This document shows positions 11,317 through 23,744 of a DNA stretch of 64,000 bases, piece after piece. The notes beneath the pieces are model-generated. The model did not search any database and was not told the origin of the DNA. It saw only the letters and a program-made list of their open reading frames with translations. This DNA is from Eurosta solidaginis (taxonomy: Eukaryota > Arthropoda > Insecta > Diptera > Tephritidae), in NCBI RefSeq assembly GCF_040869045.1, contig NC_090319.1, positions 51,804,779 through 51,868,778 of the forward strand, read 5' to 3'. Position numbers and translations under genes: made by a program. Numbering within the stretch: the first letter of the stretch is position 1; each line of letters begins with the position of its first letter.

Positions 11317-13345
11317 AGTAAGGAAGGTTAAGTTCGGGTGTAACCGAACATTACACACTCAGTTGAGAGCTATGGTGACAACATAAGGGAAAATAACCAT
11401 GTAGGAAAATGAACCGAGGGAAACCCTGGAATGTGTTTGTATGACATGTGTATCAAATGAAAGGCATTAAAGAGTATTTTATGAGGGAGTGGGCCATAGT
11501 TCTATAGGTGGACGCCATTTAGGGATATTTCCATAAAGGTGGATCAGGGTTGACTCTAGAATTTGTTTGTACGATATGGATATCAAATGAAAGATGTTAA
11601 TGAGTTTAAAAGCGAGTAATCCTTAGTTCCATAGGAGGACGCCGTTTCGAGATATCTCCATAAAGGTGGACCAGGGGTGACCCTAGAATTTGTTTGTACA
11701 ATATGGGTATCAAAAGAAAGGTGTTAATGAGTATTTTAAAATGGAGTGATCCTTAGTTCCATAGGTGGTCGCCTTTTCGAGATATCGGCATAAAGGTGGT
11801 CTAGGGGTGACTCTAGAATTTGTTTGTACAATATGGGTATCAAATGAAAGGTGCTAATGAGTATTTTAAAAGGGCATGGGGCTTATTTCTATAGGTGGAC
11901 GCCTTTTCGAGATATCGCCATAAAGGTGGACCAGGGGTGACTCTATAATGTGTTTGTATGATATTGGTATCAAATTAAAGGTATTAATGAGAGTTTTAAA
12001 AGAGAGTGGTGGTAGTTGTATATGTGAAGTCGTTTTCCAGATATCGACCAAAATGTGGATCAGGGTGACCCATAACATCATCTGTTGGATACCGCTAATT
12101 TATTCATATTTGTAATACCTGCCAAGATTTCAAGGGTTTTTAATTACGCCCTGCAGAACTTTTTCATTTTCTTCTAATTAATATGGTAGGTGTCACAACC
12201 ATTTTACAAAGTTTTTTCTAAAGTTATATTTCGCGTCAATAAACCAATCCAATTACCATGTTTCATCCCTTTTTTCGTATTTGGTATAGAATTATTGCAT
12301 TTTTTTAACTTTTCGTAATTTTCGATATCGAAAAAGTGTGCGTGGTCATAGTCGGATTTCGTTCATTTTTTATACCAAGATAAAGTGAGTTCAGATAAGT
12401 ACGTGAGCTAAGTTCAGTAAAGATATGTCGATTTTTGCTCAAGTTATCGTGTTAACGGCCATGCGGAAGGACAGACGGATGACTGCGTATAAAACCTGGG
12501 CGTGGCTTCAACCGATTTCGCCCATTTTCACAGAAAACAGTTAACAGTTAATTTTTGTTCGACTTATGGCATTAAAAGTATCCAGGACAAACTAAATGAA
12601 AAAGGGCGGAGCCTCGCCCATTTTGAAATTTTCTTTATTTTTTGTATTTTGTTGCACCATATCATTACTAGAGTTGAATGTTGACATAATTTACTTATAT
12701 ACTGTAAAGATATTTAATTTTTTGTTAAAATTTTACTTTTTTAAAAATTTTTTTTAAAAGTGGGCGTGGTCCTTCTCCGATTTCGCTAATTTTTATTAAG
12801 CATACATATAGTAATAGGAGTAACGTTCCTGCCAAATTTCATCATGATATCTTCAACGACTGCCAAATTACAGCTTGCAAAACTTCAAAATTACCTTCTT
12901 TTAAAAGTGGGCGGTGCCACGCCCATTGTTCAACATTTTACTAATTTTCTATTCTTCGTCATAATTTCAACCGACCTACCAAGTTTCATCGCTTTATCTG
13001 TCTTTGGTAATGAATTATTGCACTTTTTCCGTTTTTCGAAATTTTCGATATCGAAAAAGTGGGCGTGATTATAGTCCGATATCGTTCATTTTAAATAGCG
13101 ATCTGTGATGAGTGCTCTGGAACCTACATGCCAAATTTCATCAAGATACCTCAAAATTTACTCAAGTTATCGTGTTAACGGACGGACGGACGGACGGACA
13201 TGGCTCAATCTATTTTTTTTTCGATCCTGATGATTTTGATATATGGAAGTCTATATCTATCTCGATTCCTTTATACCTGTACAACCAACCGTTATCCAAT
13301 CAAACTTAATATACTCTGTGAGCTCTGCTCAACTGAGTATAAAAA
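11317..13345 (+). repeat. Family 1 dispersed repeat, copy B
   Basis: Begins AGTAAGGAAGG directly on the AT-rich tail of LINE A and ends GAGTATAAAAA at 13345. It has five tandem units (anchors near 11438, 11564, 11692, 11822 and 11953), the usual GTGGGCGTGG body and a GGAC run at about 13180-13199. The abutment suggests that it inserted into the LINE tail. Confidence 0.8.
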
Positions 13346-14312
13346 TGGCAAAAAACCCCCTTATCTGAACGATCGGTTGTATGGGATACATATTATATAT
13401 AGCTCCGATCGAAATCATTTTTACAGGAAACCTTCTATGTTATAATATATTATAATATATATCCCCAAGTTTTACCTTTTTATATTGGAAACTAAGGGAG
13501 AAATGGCTCAAAATCTGTCTATCTGAACGATCGGTTGTATGGGATAGGTATATACTATATACATATAGCTCCGATCAAAGTAATTTTTTAGGAAATCTTC
13601 TATTATATATTACAATAAATATCGCCAAGTTTAACGTTTTTATATTGGAAATCAAGGGAGAAATGGCTAAAAATCTTTCTATCTCGATCGGTTGTATGGG
13701 ATATATACTATATATAACTCCGATCAAAGTGATTTTTTCAGAAAATCTTCTATGATATATCAAAATATATATCACCGAGTTTCAGGTTTATACTTTCTAA
13801 ATTAAGGGAGAAATGGCCAAAAATCTTTCTATCTGAACGATCGGTTGTATGGGATATAACTATATATAGCTCCGATCAAAGTACTTTTTTCAGGATATCT
13901 TCTATGATAAATTAGAATATATATCACCGAGTTTCACGTTTATACTTCCTAATTGCGGCAGAAATGACCAAAATCGTCTTATCTGAACGATCGGTTGTAT
14001 GGGAGATATATGTTATAGTGGTCCGATCCTACCGGATCCAACAAATGGCTAATATAATACAAAAATACATCCTTGGGCCAAATTTCATTGAGATATCTTA
14101 AAATTTGAGGGACTAGTTTGCGTTCAAAAAGACAGACGGACGAACAGATGAACGGACGGACAGACGGACATGGCTATATCAACTCAGTTCGGTGCCCTGA
14201 TCAATTCGGTATACTTAATGGTGAAGTTATCTTCTATATTTCTCAACATTACAAACATTGGACCGAAATTAATATACGATTTCATGTTCATGAAAGTTAT
14301 AAAAAAAAACCA
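13346..14312 (+). repeat. Family 3 repeat, tandem units and 3' end
   Basis: Five units share GATCGGTTGTATGGGA, starting at 13371, 13529, 13686, 13839 and 13989, with spacings of 158, 157, 153 and 150 bp. The last unit runs into GTGGTCCGATC, a GACAGACGGACGGACA-type run near 14130-14170, then a 3' end AGTTATAAAAA at about 14312. The same 3' end is attached to the chimeric element at 36734-37432. No coding potential. Confidence 0.75.
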
Positions 14313-15089
14313 AAAAAGTCATCTTTAGAGCGCTTTTATTTGCGCTCCTCATAAATACGCTAGTGACGCCCAAATGTATGCAATAAATTTACTCAAGCAA
14401 ACAATAGCACCAAGTTCTCTGTGTTTTGAATTTGGACGGCAGCTGTGCTCGACAAATGAAGCAATGCAAATACATTTAAATAAGGCGCATATAAAGGAAC
14501 AAAGATTTCCATATAAAGGTAAACATATTTATACTATAATATTAAATGTGTATATGTATGTATGTGTGGTGGCAGCATTAATACGCATTCGTGTAAGCTT
14601 TTGTTTGCTTTCTATGCTAAGTCTGAATTATTATTTACAAAAAATTTGTGTTGCAGCGAAATTATTTTTCGAAAAACTTTCCACACATGCAAAAAGAACA
14701 ATAAAACAACAAAGAAAGGAACTACAAAGGAATTCTAATTTTCCTTTAGCTCGAGCAGGCAAAAAGCTAAGAGACGCAGCCACGAAGGCAGCCACTTATA
14801 ATCACATGTGGGCGTCAGTCACAAATAAATTTTTGCATTGTGTAACTTTCCTTAGAATCATGCCATTGTTCTATTAATTTGTCGCTGTGCACGCCGTCTG
14901 CACATGTGCCGGTTTATACATCAGCGAGCAGAAAAATAGCAGTGGCATTTTTAACAATTTTTGTCAGTTTATTTCATTTCCTTTTTCGATTATTTAAGAA
15001 ACCCTTCCATGGTTTTTGTAGCTGAAATTATGCAAACAAGTCTCGAATAAAAACTGCATACTCAAAACAATTCAGAAAATTCTAAAAAA
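14313..15089. other. No supported feature
   Basis: The frame at 14374-14877 has no recognisable domain and unremarkable composition. I see no repeat match. Confidence 0.4.
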
Positions 15090-17160
15090 GTTTGGCTAGG
15101 TTGGTGAGGGCCTCACAAAAACTGAATGAGTCCATTGTGTAACCAGAAGTTTCTTTAACGGCAAAACTGATAAACCCTATTCGAAAACAGGACTTACGTT
15201 ATAAATCAACTGCATCATCTTAGAAAATACTAGACGCTTTATCGGACATATGCTGGTTGCAGCTTCTAGTTCTGATAGCTGTGCCACTCCTTATAGCTGA
15301 AGTCTTAGCCTTGTGAGCACAGGACAAGAGCACAATACGTGCTCGATCGTTTCCTCATCTTACCCGCACATCCTACATATGATTTCACTGACAGTTCCTA
15401 AATTAAAGTACGTGACGCCCCAGAAGGAAGTGTCTAGTCAGAACACCCATAATGAGCCTTCAGTCTGTTCATTTCAAAAGAAACAGAAACCTTGTTAGAT
15501 TAAGGTTGTAAAACTAGCACACGACACGTTACTTTGCAGTCCCCGCATGGTTTTACACCTTTCCTGATTTGTGTATCATGTGCAAATCTATCCCTCTTTT
15601 AATCTCACCCAATCTAATAAGGACGTTTACGGAACAAGTTTCGAGGGATGCACCCTGCTTAGCAAATCCTTCTACCTTTCAATTTCCATTTATTTCTCTA
15701 TGCCCCGAGACCTTATGTAGACGTTTATCTTATCCCGATTCATTTTAGTGATTGCCTATATTCAACGCAGTTTTAGATGTAGTTCTGTGAGAGATTAGTT
15801 CAATGAGAGATTTGCTGGTTGGCTGTCAATGTATAAATTCACGCGGTTGCAGCTTAAACTATTTTCCGTCAGTGTTGCTACTGCTCAAGTCACGGCTAAT
15901 ACTTCCGAGAGAAAAAACACCACAGTATTCTGAAAGCTTGAGAAATTTTTCATTTCCGGTTCAGCTTACATAAGACACTAAAAATTCCATTTCTTTGAAA
16001 CCATAGGTATCCACATGTATCGCATCTTCTGCCATTTGAACGCCATTACCCCAACTTTTCAGCTCCATTGTGGCTCTAAGAAACCCATCGAAGTGCAGGT
16101 AGGAAAGTAGGTAGGCTGTTCCTTATGTAATTGAAGACGCTGTACTGCTATGGGCGTATGATTACCGTTCAAGCTGCCCCGAGTTAATAGGTCCAGTCGC
16201 AGTAGGTCCAGGTCACCGTTATGCTAGGCATTGGAAACCTACATGTCTTCTCCAGTTTTTTGAGGTAAGTAATTTTTTGTTTAGCTGCTCACCAAACAAA
16301 AGCTCTATAATATAGTTTTATCGCTGTAAATATTCAGTGAGAGAGAGAACGAGAGGATATTTTCTTACATATATAAAGTACCGTCTAGACCCCCTTAACC
16401 CTCTCCTTCACGTTGAGCTTCCACAACAACTTACCATCTAGAATGATATTTGGTGCAAAGTTTCTGCTGCAGAGTCACACCTCCTGGTTTAGGCCTAGTC
16501 CAATTTGGGACCTTATACCTGCTAGTAAATTAGACCACATACTTCGTCTCTACGCTGGCATTCAATTTGATATCTACTAGATGCCCAGATATCCGATATA
16601 CCAAAGAGCTAATTATTGGTTCCACATCGTACCATGTGAGCAGTTGGTTGATGCCAGACGTTCAAAGCGGAGGTAAGAATTTCCCGTCCTACTTCGTGTC
16701 CCTGTCCAACACTTTCGTGGCCTCATACAGGACACATTGCAATCTGCAGCTGACTCATCTGGTTAAAGCTGGTTGTACCGCAATGTATTTAAGACCCCCT
16801 CCACGATCACCTGTTTAGAAACATTTTTAAAAGCGCCGATAATGTCTTAAGAGACTTCTGGGGATTTGTAGCATGGAAAGAAATAAAAAAATTGTGTCCT
16901 AAGTTCTTAAAAATCTAAGTTAGTAGCTAACAATATATGTAGTCGCATCATAGATATGATTTCTTAGAATTGATCGATCCCTCGTCCACTACCGAAAAAA
17001 GTCTTTGCCGACCATTCGATCTTAGTATCAGTCATCAAGTCTGGCACTTACCCCTTCCGTGATCGCAGTGTTAGTGGTTCTGCAGGCTCTTCTGCATCAA
17101 CTCCCCATGGGAAATATGCATCGGGAAGCCTTTAAGTTAGTCTTCACTACTGGACTATAT
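15090..17160 (-). pseudogene. RNase H-type LINE, heavily decayed
   Basis: On the minus strand the pieces occur in LINE order. At about 16500-16380 a reverse transcriptase segment reads TRRYKVPNWT followed by a GGVTL-like run. The linker lies near 16290-16150. An RNase H piece (VNLYIDS) is near 15850-15820. The C-terminal zinc-type tail (DEETIEHVLCSCPVL) is near 15370-15310. Every block is in a different frame or carries stops. The sequence upstream of 16600 is only weakly recognisable. Confidence 0.55.
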
Positions 17161-18098
17161 TTCCTCTAGCTACGGCATTCCTCAACCGCGTTGTTTGGTT
17201 GGCATTTCCCACGTCCGCAAGGACTTTGCACTCGTAGATCCTCAACAGAGTATAGACTCATCTTTGCAGGCTTTGTTCTCCGCGACCTTTGCGCGACCAG
17301 CTTAAACATTTCTCCAGAAAAAATTCCGAAAATTTCATGAAATTTTGAATGAAATGAAAAATCGGTTTGAAGATTGCTTGGCATAGGTTCATGGTGTTTT
17401 CTTTTCTGGAAAAAATGTCAACCTCTTAAATTCAAACTTTTGTATTGGGTCAATTGACACTATGTAAAATGACTCTATTTGTACGTAAAGAGATCGCTTT
17501 TCTTATTTACAGGAAAAAATGTTGTGAAAAAAATATACAAACTCAGCAGAGAGCTGAGAAGAACCATCAGGACGACATTAGTTTCAAAACACAAAACACC
17601 ATAAGTTGCAAAATTTATGGAAGTTTTATTGTAACTTTTGGAATATAACAAAAAACCAAACTTTATTAATAAAATTAGCTAAAAATTTCCACTGCTTTTT
17701 TTTGTGTTCACTTCTGTACTTATTTTTGAGTAGTGCCTCCTATATAATAATAATTTTTAATAAACTGAATACTTTAAAGCGTTAAATTTTCAATGAATAG
17801 AAACGTGTCATTAAGCTGATAATTAAAACTTTTAAAGTCAAAATTAAAAGCTCCCTTGAAATACCACGCAGAATGACAATGCGAAAATCGATTATAAATG
17901 CAGCATACAGCATATTCGATATTTAAAATGGTATTAGGATGATCCTTAAAAATCAAACTGTCATTTTTTTATCACATGATAATAGATGTTAAATATTCGT
18001 AACAAGATCACTACTAAGTATAACTGCTCTCTGTGCTGATCGGTCTTTACTTTTTCCCCAATTTAATTCTAAATAACGTACGTTGCTTTATTAAATAA
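17161..18098. other. No supported feature
   Basis: AT-rich sequence with only short frames and no repeat that I can match elsewhere in the window. Confidence 0.4.
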
Positions 18099-18630
18099 AT
18101 GAGGAAGGCTAAGCTCGGGTGTAACCGAACATTACATACTCAGCTGCCAAATTACAGCTTGCAAAACTTTTAAATTACCTTCTTTTAAAAGTGGGCGGTG
18201 TCACGCCCGTGGTCCAAAATTTTACAAATTTTCTATTCTGCGTTACAAGATCAACCTACTTACCAAGTTTCATTACCTTATCCGTCTTTGGTAATGAATT
18301 ATCGCACTTTTTCAGTTTTTCGAAATTTTCGATATCGAAAAAGTGGACGTGGTTATAGACCGATTTCCTTCATTTTATATAGCAATCTCAGATGGGTGCC
18401 CAGGAACTTACGTACCAAATTTCATTAGTATAACTCAAGATTTACTCAAGTTATCGTGTTTGCGGACAGACAGACGGACGGGCGGACATGTCTAAATTAA
18501 TTTATTTCGCCCAGATCGTTTTGATAATTAGAAGTCTATCTCTATCTCGATTAGTTTATGCCGTTACGGGGTACCGATGTGTGAACAAAATTAATATACT
18601 CTGTGAGATCTGCTCAGCTGAGTATAAAAA
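18099..18630 (+). repeat. Family 1 dispersed repeat, copy C (internally deleted)
   Basis: Keeps the 5' hairpin segment (GAGGAAGGCTAAGCTCGGG...CCGAAC) and then jumps from TACTCAGCTG straight into the downstream GTGGGCGGTG region. The tandem units and half the body are missing. It ends GAGTATAAAAA at 18630 after a GACGGGCGGACA run. About 530 bp, compared with roughly 1.8-2.3 kb for long copies. Confidence 0.8.
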
Positions 18631-18689
18631 CAACTAACTAAGTACATGCAAACATGTCCGTTCGTTATGTTATGTTAAACTGGCTGGTC

Positions 18690-19200
18690 AAAAAAAGTTC
18701 ACATAGACTGAATGTGTCCCAAAAAATTTGCTTAGCGACTAAAAACAACTGCCCGAATCAGGTGCCAGGACTTATATTATAGAGTAGCCCCCATCCTCTT
18801 GACAAATACAAGAAGTTTTCTAGGACCTAGCTTAATTGCTGCCTCGAGACCTGGTAACACTGCCGTCCTTAAAAGCTGGAGCCTTGGGCCGGCGAGCACA
18901 GGACACGAACACAGAACGTGCTCAACCATTTGGTCCTGCAGAGCGCACTTTCTAAATCTGCTCTTACTGGCGAGGCCTAACTTATAAACACGTACCGCCA
19001 GAAGGCAGTGTTCAGTTAGCATGTAAATAGTGAGCGTCAACTCTCCAACTCAATTGTGGCCCCCAGAACCCTTTTGTAGCTTAGTCACCGGGCCATATAT
19101 TCCCTTTTGCCCGATGATGGTAAGATTTCATTGCAATTGACTTAGGGCTCAAGCAGCTCACGTCTTTCGGACGTATTACCTTTTCTCTAGTTCTAAACTT
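18690..19200 (-). pseudogene. RNase H-type LINE, 3' fragment
   Basis: On the minus strand this reads a YKLGLASKSRFRKCALQDQ segment, then VEHVLCSCPVLAG, then AIKLGPRKLLVF. It closely matches the tails at 5.1 and 24.9 kb. The zinc-ligand pattern is partly kept. It is truncated and lacks any catalytic domain. Confidence 0.7.
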
Positions 19201-19296
19201 CTTCCTTGTCATAACTTCTTGGATTTGTTAGATAGAAGCTTCAAATTTCACCAAGTGGCTACATATTGTTTTTTGAAGAGTTGTAGAGATCGTTTG

Positions 19297-20380
19297 TATA
19301 TGGGGTATTCCATCCCATTTCGACCAATTTTGAACCCGACCCCTTTAGAATTGGCTGAAAGTTTTTCTTCTTTTTCTAGCTTACGAAAGACGTTTTTCAG
19401 AATTTTTTTAAACTTTTTCATCCAACTCAAAAAAAGTTATGAATTTTTTAAAAAAACACCGTTTTTGTTTTCAAAATGCTATAACTTTTTCAAAAATTGA
19501 CCGTTTGGGATCTTTTTTTTTTTTAGAAAATTTGTTTATAAATGTACTTTTCGGAAAAAATGCAAAAAAATTTTTAAGGTTTTTTTTTTAATTTTTCAGT
19601 TAAAAAACTTCAATCAATTTTGCAATCATCCCCACTAATCCCGGAGTGGGCCAATTTTTTTTTATATTTTTTTTATTTAATTGAAAAAAAAAATTTTCAA
19701 AAATAAAAATTTTTTTTTATCAATTTTATTTATATAACAAAAAAATGTTAGAAAATGATTTTTAAGTATTCTTTTCTTTATATATTATGGTAATTTTTAG
19801 AAAACTTACATGTTTATTGTATCAGCCATTAATCCTAGTTATTTTAATCGTAGATTACCATAATATATAAAGAAACGAATACTTAAAAATCATTTTCTTA
19901 CACTTTTTTGTTATATAAATAAAATTGATAAAAAAAAAATTTTTATTTTTGAAATTTTTTTTTTCAATTAAATAAAAAAATATAAAAAAATCGGCCCACT
20001 CCTGGATTAGTGGGGATGACAGCAGAATTGATTGAAGTTTTTTATGAGAAAAAAAATGGCGAAATTCGAAAAATCTCGAAAAACTGAAAAATTAAAAAAA
20101 AAAACTTTAAAAATTTGTTTGTACTTTTTCCGAAAAGTACATTTAAAAACAAATTAAAAAAAAAAGATCCCAAACGGTAAATTTTTGAAAAAGTTATTGT
20201 ATTTTGAAAACAAAACGGTGTTTTATTAAAAATTCATAACTTTTTTTGAGTTGGATGTAAAAATTTGAAAAAATTCTGAAAAACGTCTTTCGTAAGCTAG
20301 AAAAAGAAGAAAAACTTTCAGCCAATTCTAAAGGGGTCGGGTTCAAAATTGGTCGAAATGGAATTGAATACCCCATATAT
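19297..20380. mobile_element. Fold-back element with ~500-bp inverted arms
   Basis: The left arm (19297-19793) and right arm (about 19855-20380) are reverse complements over nearly their whole length, with a 61-bp spacer. The outer tips read TATATGGGGTATTC and its complement. Arms are rich in A and T runs with small indels. There is no coding region. The element is flanked by TA-rich sequence, so a TA or TATA duplication is possible but not decidable. The structure fits a fold-back or MITE-type DNA element; a full transcript would form a very long hairpin. Confidence 0.85.
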
Positions 20381-20402
20381 AGTATATATCCCATAAATCG
20401 TA

Positions 20403-20630
20403 TTGTTCAAATAAAAGGTTCATGGTCATAGCTATCCCATGCAGACAATAAAAAAAGTGAAACATTTGATATTTATCGCAAATATCGCTTATGTACATAC
20501 ATACATAGGTTCTCTATATATTACACATTTCATAGAACCGATTATTTTGATATGCCCAACTCCGTTTATGAAAGGTCTGAAATCTTCGGCATAGCTGAAA
20601 ACTGTCCAGTACTTACTTCTTTATTATTTT
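20403..20630 (-). repeat. Family 3 repeat, diverged 5' end
   Basis: Read on the minus strand from 20630 it gives AAGTAAGTACTGGACAG, then a CTTCGG-like stem region and a TTTCATAAACGG stretch that parallels the family 3 5' end at 6653. Similarity fades toward 20450. The remainder of the element is not visible. Confidence 0.4.
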
Positions 20631-21356
20631 CATTGTGCAGTCGCATAACGTCTGCACGTTTGGATGCATCATCTGTATTTGAATATGCTACACAACTCCG
20701 AACCCCCAATAAAAAAGTTCTGCCTGAAAGTATGCTACGAAATTTCGAAAAAAAAACTTAGTTTTTTTCGTTATCGGCGGACGTTATTTCGGCAAAGGAC
20801 ATATGTTATACATATTTACATATTTTTTACCGCAACATTCTTTTTTACACCCACTTAAGTAAAGAATGTTTGTGTGGTGCGATTATGTCAACGGTGCCAT
20901 CGTTATGGTTTTTAGTAAAATTTTTCCATTCCTTTTTTTTAAGTACGCATGTCATCTTTTGTACAGTTGTTTATTATGATATTTTAAAAGTTTTTAAAAT
21001 AAATAAAATGGAATTGTCGTTTGTGGGTTTTTATCGCATACCATGACTACTCGTATTAAATACTTCAAAAGTATACCCCCAGGCGTGACGATGATTCGAA
21101 TTAAGAGTATGTAAACGATTTTCAAAGAACTTGCAATGGGTTTTTTTGTGGCTATGTTGTAAAGGTGGCTATGGGTACCTGTTTTTTTTTTTTAAATAAT
21201 GAAATATTAGTACGAATATCATATTTTCGGCTTCATTCAATACGTAATTTTACCACGCAAGCAAATTTTCATTGCAAGTCTATATACGTTCCAAATCACC
21301 ATTATTTATCTTACAAACGCGGATTAAATTTTTCCGATGTTAACTTTAGTAATAAC
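20631..21356. other. No supported feature
   Basis: AT-rich sequence with homopolymer runs and no recognisable gene or repeat. Confidence 0.4.
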
Positions 21357-22863
21357 AAGTAAGAAAGGCTAAATTCGAGTGTAACCGAACACTACATACT
21401 CAGCTGAGAGCTTTGGAGACAAAATAAGGGAAAATTACCATATAGGAAAATTAACCTAGGGTAACGTTGGAATGTATTTGTATGACATGTGTATCAAATG
21501 GAAGGTATTAAATAGTATTTTAAGAGGGAGTGGGCCATAGTTCTATAGATGGACGCCATTTAGGGATATCGCAATAAAGGTGGACCAGGGGTGACTCTAG
21601 AATTTGTTTGTACGATATGGGTATCAAAGGAAAGGTGTTAATGAGTATTTTAAAAGGGCGTGAGCCTTAGTTCTATAGGTGGACGCCTTTTCGAGATATC
21701 GCCATAAAGGTGGACCAAGGGCGACTCTAGAATTTGTTTGTACGATATGGGTATCAAAGGAAAGGTGTTAATGAGTATTTTAAAAGGGAGTGGGCCTTAT
21801 TTCTATAGGTGGACGCCTTTCAAATTAAAGGTATTAATGACGGTAGTGGCCCTTAGTTGTATATGTGAAGGCGTTTTCGAGATATCGAACAAAATGCGGA
21901 CCAGGGTGACCCAGAAAATCGTCTGTGGGGAACCGCTAATTTATTTATATATGTAATACCACGAACAGTATTCCTGCCAAGATTCCAAAGGCTTTTGATT
22001 TCGCCCTGCAGAACTTTTTCATTTTCTTCTACTTAACACACCCATTTTACAAAGTTTTTTCTAAAGTTATATTTTGCGTCAATAAACCAATCCAATTACC
22101 ATGTTTCATCCCTTTTTTCGTATTTGGTATAGAATTATGACATTTTTTTCATTTTTCGTAATTTTCGATATCGAAAAAGTGGGCGTGGTCATAGTCAGAT
22201 TTCGGCCATTTTTTATATCAAGATAAGGTGAGCTCATATAAGTACGTGAACTGAGTTTTGTAAAGATATATCAATTTTTGATCAAGTTATCGTGTTAAAG
22301 GCCGAGCGGAAGGACAGATGGCCGACTGTGTATAAAAACTGGGCGTAGCTTCAACCGATTTCGCCCTTTTTCACAGAAAACAGTTATAGTCACAGAGTCT
22401 ATACTCCCACCAAATTTCACAAGGATTGGTAAATTTTTGTTCGACTTATGGCATTAAAATTTTTCTAGACAAATTTAATGAAAAAGGGCCGAGTCATGCC
22501 CATTTTGAAACTTTCTTTATTTTTGTATTTGGCTACACCATATCATTATTGGAGTTGAATGTTCACATAACTTACTTATATACTTTAAAGATAATCAATT
22601 TTTTGTTAAAATTTGACTTACATTTTTTTTTTAAGTCGGTGTGTTCTTCATCCGATTTTGCTAATTTTTATTTAGCACACATACGGTAATAAGAGTAACG
22701 TTCCTGCCAAATTTCGTCATCATATCTACAACGACTGCCAAATTACAGCTTGCAAAACTTTTAAATTACAGTCTTTTAAAAGTGGGCGGTGCCACGCTCG
22801 TTGTCCAAAATTTTACTAATTTTCTATTCTGCGTGCAAAGCAAAGCACGCTGAGTATAAAAAA
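21357..22863 (+). repeat. Family 1 dispersed repeat, copy D (deleted)
   Basis: Opens CAAGTAAGAAAGGCTAAATTCG with a partly decayed hairpin. It has three full tandem units (anchors near 21478, 21606 and 21736) plus a shortened one. The 3' part is cut short just after the GTGGGCGGTG region; about 20 odd bases precede the terminal GAGTATAAAAAA at 22863. Confidence 0.8.
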
Positions 22864-23002
22864 GATGATAAATACGTTTATGTACTTTACATCTTTAAAC
22901 GCAGCTAACGTTGGCAATATGTGTAGCATACTTTAAGGCAAATTTTTATCGGGTTAGGAATTGCGTAGCTGATGAAGTAGCTACCATTGTGAATGAAACT
23001 AA

Positions 23003-23516
23003 TACTGTTTTCACACAGAAACTTAATGATCTCATTTCACCCGCTAATGAAATCATAAATTTTGTGCTTTCACACAGAAGTAACTGCTCGATTAGTATGA
23101 AGGATGAGACAGACAATCATGGCGGAACGATACAAGGTGGGAGCATGGTGACATACCTACAAACAAACAAAATTCCATGTACTTGTAAATTCGATGGACA
23201 AATGTCAAAATCGTACTGCGCCGGTAGTTGATGTATCAAATCAAATAAAAGAGGTTATAATCAGCTTTTCGATGCGGCCACCTTATATCGTTCCGCCATG
23301 CAGACAATGATATTTGCTTTGAAAACTAAGAAGCGGAAACGGAAGCGGAACGCTGCCAACAGAGTTGCATTGTGCTTTAGACTTCATTAGGCATTCGATT
23401 AGCACCTAATGAAATAATAATAGATTCGAATTTTGTAGGGAAGATTGAGCTCAATAAGCGTCTTAATGTAGAAAACTGCCTTTATTATTCAATAAGCCGT
23501 CTGTGTGAAAACAGTA
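23003..23516. mobile_element. Middle MITE, TSD TAA
   Basis: Its ends are inverted repeats TACTGTTTTCACACAGA and the complement, flanked by TAA at 23000-23002 and 23517-23519. Removing this block restores the left arm of the outer element. A 3-bp TAA/TTA duplication is typical of PIF/Harbinger-type DNA elements, but the tips do not identify the superfamily. Confidence 0.75.
23118..23300. mobile_element. Inner hAT-like MITE, 183 bp, 8-bp TSD
   Basis: Terminal inverted repeats open CATGGCGGAACGATA and continue AAGGTGG with one mismatch. Perfect 8-bp duplications CAGACAAT flank it (23110-23117 and 23301-23308). An 8-bp duplication is the hAT superfamily signature. There is no transposase, so it is non-autonomous. 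Confidence 0.85.
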
Positions 23517-23744
23517 TAAGTGTGATATCTTATCTGTCAACTGCCTGACAGGATTTCAATATGGCTACTTTTTAGCGTTTTGACAGGGTGTTCAATATGG
23601 CGGAGCATATCTTCAGCGGGTGATAGAAAGGGATACAGAATGAGACAGCTATAGTCAATTACAAATCATGTGATCCAATCACTTTGGAATTTTGAGGTCT
23701 ATGCAGAAGATATCACACTTAGTTTCATTCATAATTGTAGCTAC

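Larger units (their letters stand above)
22977..23744. mobile_element. Outer MITE of a three-layer nest
   Basis: Left end (22977-23002) and right end (23719-23744) are inverted repeats of about 26 bp with two mismatches, opening GTAGCTAC and including GAATGAAACTAA. The left arm is interrupted at 23002 by the middle element and resumes at 23520 (GTGTGATATCTT), which again matches the right arm. No coding capacity. Tips may extend a few bases outward. Confidence 0.75.

Noticed and set aside
13371..13998. Regular repeats near 13.4-14.0 kb as a CRISPR-like array
   Set aside because: Units of about 155 bp are contiguous and nearly alike throughout, with no short repeat plus unique spacer pattern, in an insect-type genome.
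14374..14877. A 167-codon plus-strand open frame
   Set aside because: No recognisable domain and ordinary random-frame composition; its length alone is not enough.
22911..23231. A 106-codon plus-strand frame
   Set aside because: It runs through the borders of all three nested MITEs, so it cannot be an evolved gene.
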